Part shown: positions 33,686 through 42,968 of the stretch, in pieces | How the letters are laid out: every line of letters begins with the position of its first letter | How positions within the stretch are numbered: the stretch's first letter is position 1 | Assembly: GCF_022601895.1 (NCBI RefSeq) | Contig: NZ_JAKVIO010000029.1 | Coordinates: 1-55,777 of the forward strand | Reading direction: 5' to 3' | Source: Sphingomonas sp. LaA6.9 | GTDB lineage: Bacteria; Pseudomonadota; Alphaproteobacteria; Sphingomonadales; Sphingomonadaceae | DNA: 55,777 nt | Position numbers and translations under genes: made by a program | The notes under the pieces: generated by a model | What the model saw: only the letters and a program-made list of their open reading frames with translations | Told to the model about the DNA's origin: nothing | Database searches by the model: none

Positions 33686-34588
33686 ATGACCGAGATCGCC
33701 ACCCGCTTCGCGCCGAGCCCGACGGGCAGGCTGCATCTCGGCCATGCCTGGTCGGCGCTGCAGGCGCATGATTTCGCGACCGAAAGGCACGGCCACTTCC
33801 TGCTGCGCATCGAGGACATCGATCCGGGCCGCGCGCGCGACGAACATGTTTCGGGAATCCTCGAAGACCTGATCTGGCTTGGCCTCGCATGGGAGGGCGA
33901 GATCGTCTTCCAGTCGCAGCGCCTCGCGCTCTACGCGATGGCGCTCGAGGATCTGAAGGAACGCGGCCTCGTCTATCCCTGCTTTTGCACGCGCGCGGAA
34001 ATCGCGAGGGAGATCGCGGCCAGCGCGTCGGCGCCGCACGGCCCCGACGGGCCGCACTATCCGGGGACCTGTCGTGGCATTCCCGCCACGGTCGCGGACG
34101 CGCGCGCGGCGCATGAAGCGCATTGCTGGCGGCTCGACGTGGCGAAGGCCCGCGCCGCGGCAGGGCCGCTTACATGGACGGACGGCAATGGCATGGCACA
34201 GCGTGCGCGCCCCGAAATGCACGGCGACGTCGTGCTCGCGCGCAAGGATGCGCCCGTCAGCTATCATCTCGCGGTCACGATCGACGATGCCGAACAGGCG
34301 ATCAGCCATGTCGTGCGCGGAGTCGATCTCTGGCACGCGACGCATGTCCACCGGCTGCTCCAGGCGCTGCTCGACCTGCCCACGCCCGTCTATATCCACC
34401 ACGCGCTGATCGGCACGGCATCGGGCGAGCGTCTCGCCAAGCGCAACGGCGCCCCCGCGATCGCCGACCTGCGCGCCGCGGGCGCCGATCCCGGTGAACT
34501 GATAGAAGCGATGCGCGCCGGGCGCTTCCCCAACGGCTATCGCTTGTTGGATTTGCCCGATGATGCGCCTAGACAGGGCACGTCATGA
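33686..34588 (+). CDS. gluQ: Glutamyl-Q tRNA(Asp) synthetase
   Basis: A 300-aa protein, about the size of GluQRS and much shorter than GluRS because the anticodon-binding domain is missing. It attaches glutamate to queuosine in tRNA-Asp. The HIGH-type motif is TRFAPSPTGRLHLGHAWSAL. Zinc ligands are in YPCFCTRAEIA and PGTCRGIPA. The KMSKS-like motif is ERLAKRNGAPAIADL. ATG at 33686 is preferred over a TTG twelve bases earlier. Its stop overlaps the next gene (ATGA). Confidence 0.94.
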   Translation: MTEIATRFAPSPTGRLHLGHAWSALQAHDFATERHGHFLLRIEDIDPGRARDEHVSGILEDLIWLGLAWEGEIVFQSQRLALYAMALEDLKERGLVYPCFCTRAEIAREIAASASAPHGPDGPHYPGTCRGIPATVADARAAHEAHCWRLDVAKARAAAGPLTWTDGNGMAQRARPEMHGDVVLARKDAPVSYHLAVTIDDAEQAISHVVRGVDLWHATHVHRLLQALLDLPTPVYIHHALIGTASGERLAKRNGAPAIADLRAAGADPGELIEAMRAGRFPNGYRLLDLPDDAPRQGTS

Positions 34589-34815
34589 GCACCGTCCTAA
34601 CCATCCTCATCATCGTCGCGATGATCGCCACCATCGTCGCGCTCGTGCGCGGCGTCATCGCATTCCTGCGGACCACCGAAGCGGACCTGAAGGGTACCGG
34701 CCCCAGCGCCTCGAGCCTGAAGCAGAACAAGGCGATGCAGATGCGCATCCTGTTCCAGGCGATCGCGATCATCCTCGTCGTGCTGCTCCTGCTCCTTTAC
34801 AGCGGCGGAAACTGA
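34585..34815 (+). CDS. HIG1-type twin-transmembrane protein
   Basis: A 76-aa membrane protein with two helices, TVLTILIIVAMIATIVALVR (about 3-22) and MRILFQAIAIILVVLLLLLY (53-72), linked by a polar loop. The second helix with QMRILFQ resembles the HIG1 domain, known from factors that associate with cytochrome oxidase or respiratory supercomplexes. It is coupled by ATGA to gluQ and lies just before the adenosyltransferase gene. Confidence 0.8.
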   Translation: MSTVLTILIIVAMIATIVALVRGVIAFLRTTEADLKGTGPSASSLKQNKAMQMRILFQAIAIILVVLLLLLYSGGN

Positions 34816-34819
34816 ACGC

Positions 34820-35389
34820 TTGGTCAGGCTCAACAAGATCTACACGCGGACCGGCGATGACGGGACGACGGGGCTGGTCGACGGGTCGCGCACGGCCAAG
34901 CACGATCCGCGCATGCAGGCGATCGGCGATGTCGATGAGGCCAACAGCGCGATCGGCGTCGCGGTCACCGCGATCGGCGCGGGCGATCATGCAACGATGC
35001 TCCGGCGCATCCAGAACGACCTGTTCGACCTCGGCGCCGATCTCGCGACGCCCGGAGAGGACTTCACGCCCGGCGAAATGACGCTGCGCATCGTGCCCGC
35101 GCAGGTCGCGCGGCTCGAAGCGGAGATCGATGCGATGAACGCCGGTCTTGAACCGCTGCGCAGCTTCATCCTGCCCGGCGGCAATCCGGGCGCGGCCGCG
35201 CTGCACCTTGCGCGCGCCATAACGCGCCGCGCCGAACGGACCGCGGTCGCCGCGGCGCAGAGCGTGTCGTTCAATCCGCAGGCGCTCGCCTATCTCAACC
35301 GGCTGTCCGACCATCTGTTCGTGATGTGCCGGGCGTTAAACGCGGCGGGCGAAGGCGACATACTTTGGGTGCCCGGCGCATCGCGCTGA
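34820..35389 (+). CDS. Cob(I)yrinic acid a,c-diamide adenosyltransferase (PduO type)
   Basis: A 189-aa protein with a TTG start four bases after the previous stop. The beginning, MVRLNKIYTRTGDDGTTGLV, is the PduO/CobA2 ATP-binding signature and supports that start. Further motifs are GDVDEANSAIGVA, FILPGGNPGAAALHLARAIT and RRAERTAVA, the Arg-rich trimer-interface ATP site, and YLNRLSDHLFVMCRA. It transfers adenosyl from ATP to cob(I)alamin. No B12 riboswitch or other cobalamin gene lies nearby, suggesting salvage. Confidence 0.93.
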   Translation: MVRLNKIYTRTGDDGTTGLVDGSRTAKHDPRMQAIGDVDEANSAIGVAVTAIGAGDHATMLRRIQNDLFDLGADLATPGEDFTPGEMTLRIVPAQVARLEAEIDAMNAGLEPLRSFILPGGNPGAAALHLARAITRRAERTAVAAAQSVSFNPQALAYLNRLSDHLFVMCRALNAAGEGDILWVPGASR

Positions 35390-35465
35390 ACCGTTTTACT
35401 GCTGACACGTATTGACACTGGGCATCCTTGACCCGGCACAAGATATCGCGATGCTGGAGAACATT

Positions 35466-36731
35466 ATGGCAACACGGCTGAACCCGACCGCGCCCGATGC
35501 GCTTCCCAAGCTGTTCCGCGATGTCCGTGCGCTCAGCGAGGCGCTGGTCGCGCCGCTTTCGGATGCCGACGCCACGGTGCAGGCGATGGACGACGCTTCG
35601 CCTGCAAAATGGCACCTGGCGCACACGACATGGTTCTTCGAAACCTTCGTGCTGCGCGACCATGTGGCGGGCTACAGGCTTTACGACGATCGCTGGCCCT
35701 TCCTGTTCAACAGCTATTATGAGGCCGAAGGGCCCCGTTACGCGCGTCCGCGCCGCGGGATGATCACGCGCCCGTCGCTCGACGAGGTGCGCGGCTGGCG
35801 CGCGCACGTGAACAGCGCGCTGGCCGATGCGCTGCCCGCGCTGGGGCCGGAGGCGCGCGCGCTCGTCGAACTGGGCTGTCATCATGAGCAGCAGCATCAG
35901 GAACTGTTGCTGACCGACATATTGAGCCTGTTCGCGCTCAACCCGCTCGCCCCCGCTATCTGGGATACACCACGCGACGCCCCGGCTCCGGCGCCCGAGC
36001 CGATCCAATGGATCGAGGGCGCGCACGGCATCGTCGAGATCGGGCATGACGGAGCCAGCTTCGGCTTCGACTGCGAAGGGCCGCGCCACCCCGTGCTGCT
36101 CGCGCGCCACGCGCTCGCCGATCGCCCCGTCACCAATGCAGAGTGGCAGGATTTTATCCACGATGGCGGCTATCAGCGGCCCGATTTCTGGCTCTCGGAC
36201 GGCTGGACCTGGGTCCAGCACGAAGGCGTGGAGGCACCGCTATACTGGCAGCGGCAGGACGGCGATTGGGCGCAGTTCGCGCTCGACGGGCTGCACCCCG
36301 TCCGCCCCGCCGCGCCGGTCACGCATATCAGCTATTACGAGGCCGACGCCTTTGCGCGCTGGGCCGGGGCACGGCTTCCGACCGAGGCCGAATGGGAAAG
36401 CGCCGCCGCCGCGCTCGATCCGCTGGGCGGCAACCAGCTCGATGCCGCCGGCCCCGTGCGCCCGCGCGCGGCGCGCGATGGCTCGGGGCTCAGGCAGATG
36501 TTCGGCGATGTCTGGGAATGGACCGCGAGCGCCTATCTCGCATATCCCGGCTTCCGCCCCGCCACGGGCGCGGTCGGCGAATATAACGGCAAGTTCATGA
36601 GCGGGCAGTTCGTGCTCAGGGGCGCGAGCTGCGCCACACCGCGCGGCCATGCGCGCGCCAGCTACCGCAACTTCTTCTATCCGCATCAGCGCTGGCAATT
36701 CACCGGGCTGAGGCTGGCAAAGGACATTTGA
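35466..36731 (+). CDS. egtB: Ergothioneine biosynthesis sulfoxide synthase
   Basis: A 421-aa protein when started at ATG 35466, which has GGAG six bases upstream; in-frame ATGs at 35451 and earlier are alternatives. The N-terminal DinB-like domain gives iron ligands in WHLAHTTWFFETF and CHHEQQHQELLLTDI. The C-terminal formylglycine-generating-type domain shows RPVTNAEWQDFI, ISYYEADAFARWAGARLPTE, FGDVWEWTASAY and RGASCATPRGHAR. It joins trimethylhistidine (hercynine) to a thiol with oxygen. egtD follows with a one-base gap, completing a minimal ergothioneine operon. Confidence 0.95.
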   Translation: MATRLNPTAPDALPKLFRDVRALSEALVAPLSDADATVQAMDDASPAKWHLAHTTWFFETFVLRDHVAGYRLYDDRWPFLFNSYYEAEGPRYARPRRGMITRPSLDEVRGWRAHVNSALADALPALGPEARALVELGCHHEQQHQELLLTDILSLFALNPLAPAIWDTPRDAPAPAPEPIQWIEGAHGIVEIGHDGASFGFDCEGPRHPVLLARHALADRPVTNAEWQDFIHDGGYQRPDFWLSDGWTWVQHEGVEAPLYWQRQDGDWAQFALDGLHPVRPAAPVTHISYYEADAFARWAGARLPTEAEWESAAAALDPLGGNQLDAAGPVRPRAARDGSGLRQMFGDVWEWTASAYLAYPGFRPATGAVGEYNGKFMSGQFVLRGASCATPRGHARASYRNFFYPHQRWQFTGLRLAKDI

Positions 36732-36732
36732 G

Positions 36733-37716
36733 ATGCTGCTTGAGCAGGACGCCCCCGCGCTCCCCGCCGAAAAGGCCGATCCCGCGTTCCGCGCCGATGT
36801 GCTGAAGGGGTTTGCCGATACGCGCAGGCGTGCCATCCCCGCGCGATGGTTCTACGACAAGGCGGGTTCGGAGCTGTTCGAGGAGATCACCGGGCTCCCC
36901 GAATATTATCCGACGCGCGTCGAGACCGCGCTGCTGGCAAAGCACTCGGTCGAGGTCGGCGAGATTGCGGGCCCCGGTCGCGCGGTGGTCGAGTTCGGAT
37001 CGGGCTCCTCGGTCAAGACGCCGCACCTTCTCCGGTCGGTGAACCCTGCGGTCTATGTGCCGATCGACATTTCGGGCGATTTCCTGCGCGAATCCGCCGC
37101 CGCGCTCGCCGCGGACTTTCCGGGCCTGAAGGTCGAGCCGGTCGAGGCCGATTTCATGCACCCGATCGACCTGCCCTTGAGCGTCGGCGCGCTCCCCAAG
37201 CTCGGTTTCTTCCCCGGCTCGACGATTGGCAACATGATCGCGCGCACCTCGGTCGACCTCTTGCGCGCGATGCGCGAATCGCTCGGCGTCGGATCGCTGC
37301 TGCTCATCGGGATGGACCGCGTGAAGGATCCCGAGATTCTCGAGCGCGCCTATGACGACGCCGCCGGCGTCACCGCGCGATTCAACCTCAACCTGCTCCA
37401 CCGCATCAATCGCGAACTGGGCGGCACGATCCCCGTCGAAGCCTTCCGCCACAGGGCGATCTGGAACGATCTCTACGCGCGGATCGAGATGCACCTCGAG
37501 GCGATCCGCGACGTGACCTTCACGATCGAGGGCGCGAGTTTCTCGATGGCGCGCGGCGAGACGATCCACACCGAGAACAGTCACAAATACGGCCAGCGCG
37601 ACGCGCGCCTGCTGCTCCGCGCGGGCGGCTGGACGCCGCTTCGCGAATGGACCGACCCCGACGACATGTTCGCGCTGATCCTCGCGGGCGCGCACCCGCT
37701 CAGGACGGCGCCGTAG
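36733..37716 (+). CDS. egtD: L-histidine N-alpha-methyltransferase
   Basis: A 327-aa SAM-dependent enzyme that trimethylates histidine to hercynine, the first ergothioneine step. The family-specific N-terminus ARWFYDKAGSELFEEITGLP is followed by EYYPTRVETALL, the SAM motif VVEFGSGSSVKTPHLL, VYVPIDISGDFLRESA and LGFFPGSTIGNM. Near the end, FSMARGETIHTENSHKYG holds residues of the substrate pocket. It starts one base after the egtB stop, so the two are co-expressed. Confidence 0.95.
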   Translation: MLLEQDAPALPAEKADPAFRADVLKGFADTRRRAIPARWFYDKAGSELFEEITGLPEYYPTRVETALLAKHSVEVGEIAGPGRAVVEFGSGSSVKTPHLLRSVNPAVYVPIDISGDFLRESAAALAADFPGLKVEPVEADFMHPIDLPLSVGALPKLGFFPGSTIGNMIARTSVDLLRAMRESLGVGSLLLIGMDRVKDPEILERAYDDAAGVTARFNLNLLHRINRELGGTIPVEAFRHRAIWNDLYARIEMHLEAIRDVTFTIEGASFSMARGETIHTENSHKYGQRDARLLLRAGGWTPLREWTDPDDMFALILAGAHPLRTAP

Positions 37717-37746
37717 GGGTGTTCGAGAGGCCGCTGTTGAGTCATT

Positions 37747-37864
37747 CCCCTCCCTTCAAGGGAGGGATTAGGGGTGGGTGTCGCCGTCAGGCGATCAAAA
37801 CACGGGCTTTGAATGGCTCGCTCCGCTCGCTACCCACCCCCAGTCCCTCCCTAAAAGGGAGGGG
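37747..37864. repeat. Large palindromic repeat in the egtD downstream gap
   Basis: An imperfect long palindrome. CCCTCCCTTcaAGGGAGGG is followed by GGGGTGGGT, a spacer of about 50 bases, ACCCACCCC, then CCCTCCCTaaaAGGGAGGG. Each arm folds alone and the arms also pair with each other. It looks like a dispersed intergenic repeat. It may act as a bidirectional terminator. Confidence 0.75.
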
Positions 37865-37985
37865 AGGAACTCCGCTCCCCTCCGGCAAATCGCATCATTC
37901 GCTAAACAATGCACCATGAGCCAAAGCCATCAGTCGGAACACAACGCGGTTGCAGATATAGACGCTGGCATTCATTGTGAGCGGG

Positions 37986-38249
37986 ATGGAAGCAATTGAG
38001 AACGCAGATTGGGGACGCCGAGTGGCATTTGCTGTCGCGTTGGTCAGTCTGTTGCTGTCGATCCTCACGCTTTATGTGAAGCTATATTTTTGGGGCGGGA
38101 CAGAGTACGCGCCGTTCTATGTCAAAGCCGGTTTTTGGTTTTTGGTTGCCGCTGGTCCGTTAGCACTGTGGCAATCCGTGAAGCGGCCTTTCGTGTCGCT
38201 CGCTGTCGTCGTCCTTCAGCTGGGCCTGATCGGCGTCGCTTCGATCTAG
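37986..38249 (+). CDS. Small hypothetical membrane protein
   Basis: An 87-aa frame from ATG 37986, or 90 aa from GTG 37977. Three hydrophobic segments are visible: VAFAVALVSLLLSILTLYV, AGFWFLVAAGPLALW and FVSLAVVVLQLGLIGVAS. No family is recognised. Base composition is visibly lower in GC than neighbouring genes, and it stands alone between a palindromic repeat and dctA, which might indicate recent acquisition. Translation is not certain. Confidence 0.5.
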   Translation: MEAIENADWGRRVAFAVALVSLLLSILTLYVKLYFWGGTEYAPFYVKAGFWFLVAAGPLALWQSVKRPFVSLAVVVLQLGLIGVASI

Positions 38250-38318
38250 CAGCACCTTAGAGGCCAAGGTCTGCTAAACACGAAATTCCGGATATCATCC
38301 CAGCGCCCCGGCCCCACC

Positions 38319-39659
38319 TCACTCCGCCGCCACAATCCCCTTCGGCAGATCCTCCACCCGAGGCATCTTGCCCGCGAGCGCCGCGTCGAACTGCGGCTTG
38401 TCGAGCGCGCCCTCCCATTTCGACACCACCACCGTCGCCACCGCATTGCCGATGAAGTTGGTGAGGCTGCGGCATTCGGACATGAAGCGGTCGATGCCGA
38501 GGATCAGCGCCATCCCTGCCACCGGGATCGAGGGCACGATGGAGAGCGTTGCGGCGAGCGTGATGAAGCCCGCGCCCGTCACCCCCGCCGCGCCCTTGGA
38601 CGAGATCATCGCGACGCCGAGCAGCAGCAGTTGCTGGCCGATGGTGAGCTCGACATTGCACGCCTGCGCGATGAACAGCGCGGCGAGCGTCATGTAGATA
38701 TTGGTCCCGTCGAGGTTGAAGCTGTAGCCCGTGGGCACGACGAGCCCGACGATCGACTTGGGGCAGCCCGCGCGCTCCATCTTCTCGATCAGGCTCGGCA
38801 GCGCGCTTTCCGACGAGGAGGTGCCCAGCACGAGCAGCAGCTCGGCCTTGAGATACGCGATCAGCCTGAAGATCGAGAAGCCGCACAGCTTCGCGACGAG
38901 CCCGAGCACGACGATCACGAACAGCAGCGAGGTGAGGTAGAAGGTGCCGACCAGCGCCGCGAGATTGGCGAGCGTGCCGACGCCGTATTTGCCGATCGTG
39001 AAGGCCATCGCGCCGAACGCGCCGATCGGCGCGACCCGCATCACGATCGCGACGAGCTTGAAGAAGGCGATCGAGACATCCTCGAGCAGGTCGAGCAGCT
39101 TTGCACCGCGATCGCCGATGAGCGCGAGGCTGATCCCGAACAGGATCGACACGAACAGCACCTGGAGCAGGTTGCCGCCGGTGATCGCCGCCAGAAAGGT
39201 GTCGGGGATGATCGCGCTCAGGAAGCCGGTGACCGTGCTGTCATGCGCCTTGGCCGCGAACTCGCTGACCTTTGAGGTGTCGAGCGTTGCGGGGTCGATG
39301 TTGAGCCCCGCGCCCGGGCGCACGACATTGCCGACGATCAGGCCGATGATCAGCGCCAGGGTCGAGAAGAACAGGAAATAGGCAAAGGCCTTGCCCGCGA
39401 CACGCCCGATCGCGGCGAGGTCGCGCATCCCCGCGATCCCCGTGACGATCGTCAGGAAGATGACGGGCGCGATCACCATCTTGACCAGCTTGATGAAGGC
39501 GTCGCCGAGCGGTTTGAGCGCCTCGCCCGTCGCGGGTGCGAAATGGCCGAGCAGCACCCCCGCGGCGATCGCGACCAGCACCTGCAGATAAAGCTGCGCA
39601 TACCATGGCTTGCGGGCCGGAGGCGGTGGCAGAACCTCCGCATCGGGAGCGATGATCAT
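38319..39659 (-). CDS. dctA: Dicarboxylate:cation symporter DctA
   Basis: A 446-aa inner-membrane transporter of the DAACS (glutamate/dicarboxylate) family. The N-terminal helix [20 protein letters not shown] and [20 protein letters not shown] precede the transport core: the serine-rich hairpin [40 protein letters not shown] and [20 protein letters not shown]. It brings in C4 dicarboxylates such as succinate with H+ or Na+. The order of motifs and the length are normal for DctA. Confidence 0.95.
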   Translation of the reverse strand: MIIAPDAEVLPPPPARKPWYAQLYLQVLVAIAAGVLLGHFAPATGEALKPLGDAFIKLVKMVIAPVIFLTIVTGIAGMRDLAAIGRVAGKAFAYFLFFSTLALIIGLIVGNVVRPGAGLNIDPATLDTSKVSEFAAKAHDSTVTGFLSAIIPDTFLAAITGGNLLQVLFVSILFGISLALIGDRGAKLLDLLEDVSIAFFKLVAIVMRVAPIGAFGAMAFTIGKYGVGTLANLAALVGTFYLTSLLFVIVVLGLVAKLCGFSIFRLIAYLKAELLLVLGTSSSESALPSLIEKMERAGCPKSIVGLVVPTGYSFNLDGTNIYMTLAALFIAQACNVELTIGQQLLLLGVAMISSKGAAGVTGAGFITLAATLSIVPSIPVAGMALILGIDRFMSECRSLTNFIGNAVATVVVSKWEGALDKPQFDAALAGKMPRVEDLPKGIVAAE

Positions 39660-39718
39660 GTGCGTGTGCCTTTCATCCTCATCGTCGTTCCCCGGAGCAT
39701 CCTACGCTGCATGAGACC

Positions 39719-39818
39719 CGCTCATCCTGAGGAGCCGTTGAGCCTGGCGAAACGGCATCTCGAAGGATCCTTCGAGACGGGCCTTCGCCTTCGCTCAGCC
39801 CCTCCTCAGGATGAGCGG
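39719..39818. repeat. REP-like long inverted repeat upstream of dctA
   Basis: CGCTCATCCTGAGGAG (39719-39734) is the reverse complement of CTCCTCAGGATGAGCG (39802-39817). At the centre is a perfect 20-base palindrome, TCTCGAAGGATCCTTCGAGA (39754-39773). The whole 100-base unit can fold as one cruciform. Elements with ends like CTCATCCTGAGGA are, to my knowledge, dispersed in many alphaproteobacterial genomes. Confidence 0.8.
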
Positions 39819-39954
39819 AGAGCATTGCCGATCTCGCGCACAACGCTCTAGCCAGCGCTGCGCCGTTCGAAAAGCGGCCAATCGGCGATGCCTCGCCCAC
39901 ACCTCGCCGCGCCGGGCTTGCATCTGCCCGTCCGCGCCGCCATGTCCTGCCTCC

Positions 39955-40623
39955 ATGGACAAGCCCACGCCCCCACTGAAGGCCGCGATCATCCCGGTCA
40001 CGCCGCTCCAGCAGAATTGCACGCTGCTCTGGTGCACCGAGACCAACAAGGGTGCCTTTGTCGATCCCGGCGGCGACCTCGACAAGCTGAAGGACGCACT
40101 GAAACAGACCGGGGTCGAGATCGAGAAGATCCTGATCACCCACGGCCATATCGATCACTGCGGGCAGGCGGGAACGCTGGCCAAGGAGCTGGGCGTGCCG
40201 ATCGAGGGGCCGCACGAGGCCGATCGCTTCTGGATCGCGCGGCTCGAGGATGACGGGCGCAAATATGGCGTCGACGGCCGCGTGTTCGAGCCCGACCGCT
40301 GGCTCGACGATGGCGACACCGTCACCGTCGGCAATCGCACCTTCGACGTGATTCATTGCCCCGGTCACACCCCCGGCCATGTCGTCTTCCACCATCCCGA
40401 ATCGAAGCTCGCGATCGTGGGCGACGTGCTCTTCCAGGGCTCGATCGGGCGGACCGACTTCCCGATGGGCAATCATCAGGATCTGCTCGACGCGATCACG
40501 GGCAAGCTCTGGCCGCTGGGCGGCGACACCGCCTTCGTCCCCGGCCACGGACCGATGAGCAATTTCGCGCACGAGCGTCGTACCAACCCGTTCGTCAGCG
40601 ATTCGGCGATGGCGCGCGCCTGA
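39955..40623 (+). CDS. MBL-fold metallo-hydrolase (YcbL/glyoxalase II-like)
   Basis: A 222-aa protein starting at MDKPTPPLKAAIIPVTPLQQ; the upstream extension is unlikely. The metal site is THGHIDHCGQA (H-x-H-x-D-H), with later ligands in IHCPGHTPGH, AIVGDVLFQGSIGRTDFP and FVPGHGP. This matches the short glyoxalase II-like group, which hydrolyses thioesters such as S-lactoylglutathione. The exact substrate is not proven. Confidence 0.9.
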   Translation: MDKPTPPLKAAIIPVTPLQQNCTLLWCTETNKGAFVDPGGDLDKLKDALKQTGVEIEKILITHGHIDHCGQAGTLAKELGVPIEGPHEADRFWIARLEDDGRKYGVDGRVFEPDRWLDDGDTVTVGNRTFDVIHCPGHTPGHVVFHHPESKLAIVGDVLFQGSIGRTDFPMGNHQDLLDAITGKLWPLGGDTAFVPGHGPMSNFAHERRTNPFVSDSAMARA

Positions 40624-40627
40624 GAGA

Positions 40628-41050
40628 TCAGGCGAAACGCGGATCGATCGGTGCCCCTGAAGGCTGGAAGACCACATAGATCGCCCAGAGGATCAGCGCG
40701 ATCGTGACGAGATAGGTGACGAGGATCCCCCCGGCGCGTAGCGCATTGGGTGCGGGGCGCTCCATGCCGAAGGGATGCGCCAGCCGCGCGAGCGCGAGCA
40801 GCCCGCCGAGAACCCACAGTCCCAGCGCCGGGCCGGCATGAAATTCGATCAACGCCATCAGGATGAGTGCCAGCGGCACATATTCGTTGAAATTGGCGTG
40901 CGCGCGCATCCGCGCGCGCAGCAGTTCGTTGCCGCCGTCGCCGATCATGATCTTGTCGCTGACGCGCACCTTGCCCGCGCGCCACGACAGCCAGAGATTG
41001 ATGATGCCGAGAATCGCGGCGTAGAGCAGCGTGACCTTGAGCATGGGCAT
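40628..41050 (-). CDS. MAPEG family membrane protein
   Basis: A 140-aa, four-helix protein. The MAPEG signature is RARMRAHANFNEYVPLALIL, preceded by KIMIGDGGNELL and followed by LARLAHPFGM. The family includes glutathione-dependent membrane enzymes; bacterial members of this YecN-like type are poorly characterised. The adjacent gene is a clear paralogue in the same orientation, 15 bases upstream, so this is a tandem duplication. Confidence 0.9.
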   Translation of the reverse strand: MPMLKVTLLYAAILGIINLWLSWRAGKVRVSDKIMIGDGGNELLRARMRAHANFNEYVPLALILMALIEFHAGPALGLWVLGGLLALARLAHPFGMERPAPNALRAGGILVTYLVTIALILWAIYVVFQPSGAPIDPRFA

Positions 41051-41065
41051 GGTGCGTCCTTTCGT

Positions 41066-41491
41066 TCAGCCGACCGCCTGGATGTCCGTGACCACGGGGT
41101 CGGTGCCCCCCGCGAGATAGGGAATCGCGATCGCGTAGAGCCCGAGCCCCAGCAGCGTGAGAAAGGTGACAAGCGTGCCGACCATCCGCGCCTTGCCGAC
41201 GCCGTCCATGCCAAAGGCGTGCGCGACGCGCGCCAGTATATAAAGTGCGCCGACTCCCCACAGCCAGAGCGTGGTGCCGTTGGCGAACTCGATCAGGCCG
41301 ATCAGGATCAGCACGAAGGGCGTATATTCGACGAAGTTTGCGTGCGCGCGCATCCGCGCGGTGAGCTGCGGGTTGCCGCCATCGCCGATCGACACCTTCT
41401 CCGCGGTGCGCACCCGCCCCACGCGCATCGCCAGCCAGATATTGACGACCGCGGCGGCCCCCGCGATCGTAAGCGTGATCGGCAAAATCAT
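41066..41491 (-). CDS. MAPEG family membrane protein, tandem paralogue
   Basis: A 141-aa, four-helix protein. KVSIGDGGNPQLTARMRAHA, NFVEYTPFVLILIGLIEFAN and LARVAHAFGMDG align directly with the downstream copy. The first helix (LPITLTIAGAAAVVNIWLAM) is different. It is the upstream gene of the pair, so the operon promoter should lie in the 200 bases before rpmF. The function is unknown beyond family membership. Confidence 0.9.
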   Translation of the reverse strand: MILPITLTIAGAAAVVNIWLAMRVGRVRTAEKVSIGDGGNPQLTARMRAHANFVEYTPFVLILIGLIEFANGTTLWLWGVGALYILARVAHAFGMDGVGKARMVGTLVTFLTLLGLGLYAIAIPYLAGGTDPVVTDIQAVG

Positions 41492-41709
41492 GACGTCCCC
41501 CCTGAGTTTCGTTGCGGCTGGAAACTGTCATGCTTGCCCGTCCCAAGCAACGGCCTTGCAACTCCGCGGAGAATCGCTATACGCCCGGCTTCGCTCGCGA
41601 TGAGCCCGGCCGCGATGGTCCGCGGCCTTACTAGGCTGTCGGTTGCCAGCAAGGCATCAAGGGCGTAACCGCAGATTTGTATTTTTGAAGAACTGGAACA
41701 GGTGCCGGA

Positions 41710-41889
41710 ATGGCTGTCCCCAAGAGAAAAACCTCGCCGTCCAAGCGCGGCATGCGTCGTAGCCATGATGCGCTCAGCGTCGAGAGCTTTCAGGAATGCC
41801 CGAACTGCGGCGAACTGAAGCGCCCGCACAATCTGTGCCCGTCTTGTGGCCATTATAACGGCCGCGAGATCGTTTCGGCCGAAGGCTGA
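41710..41889 (+). CDS. rpmF: 50S ribosomal protein L32
   Basis: A 59-aa protein starting [20 protein letters not shown]. The zinc-ribbon cysteines are in [14 protein letters not shown] and [12 protein letters not shown]. Length and sequence are those of bacterial L32 with all four cysteines kept. It leads the conserved rpmF-plsX-fabH order that links ribosome and phospholipid synthesis. plsX starts 29 bases downstream. Confidence 0.97.
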   Translation: MAVPKRKTSPSKRGMRRSHDALSVESFQECPNCGELKRPHNLCPSCGHYNGREIVSAEG

Positions 41890-41918
41890 CACAAACGCTT
41901 TCCGAGGAGTCGGTACCG

Positions 41919-42968
41919 GTGGGCAGTTCGCCGCGGATCGCAGTCGACGCGATGGGCGGCGATGAGGGCCTGGCGGTCATGCTGGCTGGCGTCGCGCGTG
42001 CGCGGCGCCAGAATGACGGCATGCGCTTCCTGCTCGTCGGCGACGAGGCACAGATCAGGGCGGGGCTCGAAAAACACCCCAATCTGAGTGCGGCCTCCGA
42101 AATCCTGCACGCGCCCGAGGTGGTAGCCGCCACCGACAAGCCGAGCCAGGCGATCAGGCGCGCCAAGACGACCTCGATGGGGCTCGCGATCGACGCGGTG
42201 AAACGCGGCGATGCGGGCGCTGCCGTGTCTTCGGGCAATACGGGCGCGCTGATGGCGATGTCCAAGCTCTCGCTCAGGACGATGCCCGGCATCGACCGGC
42301 CCGCGCTCGCGGCCTTGCTCCCCAGCCTTGGCGAAAATGACTTCGTCATGCTCGACCTCGGCGCCAATACCGAGTGCGATGCGCAGAACCTCATCCAGTT
42401 CGCGGTGATGGGCGCTGCCTATGCGCGCACCGTGCTCGAACTCGAACGCCCGCGCGTCGCGCTGCTCAACATCGGCACCGAGGAGCTGAAGGGCACCGAC
42501 GAAATCCGCGATGCTTCGTCGGCGTTGCGCGAGGCGACCTATCTGCCGATGCAGTTCAACGGCTTCATCGAGGGCGACCGGCTCTCGCGCGGCGAAGTCG
42601 ACGTGATCGTCTGCGACGGCTTTTCGGGCAATATCGCCCTGAAGACCGCCGAAGGCACCGCGCGCTTCGTCGGCGACCTTCTCAAGCGTGCCTTCACCAG
42701 CTCGCTGCGCTCCAAGATCGGCTTCCTGATCTCACGCCCCGCGACCGAGCTGCTCAAACACCATCTCGATCCCAACAACCATAATGGCGCGGTGTTCCTT
42801 GGCCTCAACGGCCTGATCGTGAAGAGCCATGGCAGCGCCAATGAAATTGGCGTCGCGAACGCGATCAACGTCGCGGCCAAGCTGGTGCGCGACGAGCTGA
42901 CGCGCCGAATCACCGACGATCTTGACAATTTCAGAGCCCATTTGCGGCCAGAGGTAATACAGGCATGA
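41919..42968 (+). CDS. plsX: Phosphate acyltransferase PlsX
   Basis: A 349-aa protein with a GTG start nine bases behind CGAGGAG. It makes acyl-phosphate from acyl-ACP for phosphatidic acid synthesis. Motifs are [73 protein letters not shown] and [20 protein letters not shown]. The final codons overlap fabH (ATGA, 42965-42968). Confidence 0.96.
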   Translation: MGSSPRIAVDAMGGDEGLAVMLAGVARARRQNDGMRFLLVGDEAQIRAGLEKHPNLSAASEILHAPEVVAATDKPSQAIRRAKTTSMGLAIDAVKRGDAGAAVSSGNTGALMAMSKLSLRTMPGIDRPALAALLPSLGENDFVMLDLGANTECDAQNLIQFAVMGAAYARTVLELERPRVALLNIGTEELKGTDEIRDASSALREATYLPMQFNGFIEGDRLSRGEVDVIVCDGFSGNIALKTAEGTARFVGDLLKRAFTSSLRSKIGFLISRPATELLKHHLDPNNHNGAVFLGLNGLIVKSHGSANEIGVANAINVAAKLVRDELTRRITDDLDNFRAHLRPEVIQA

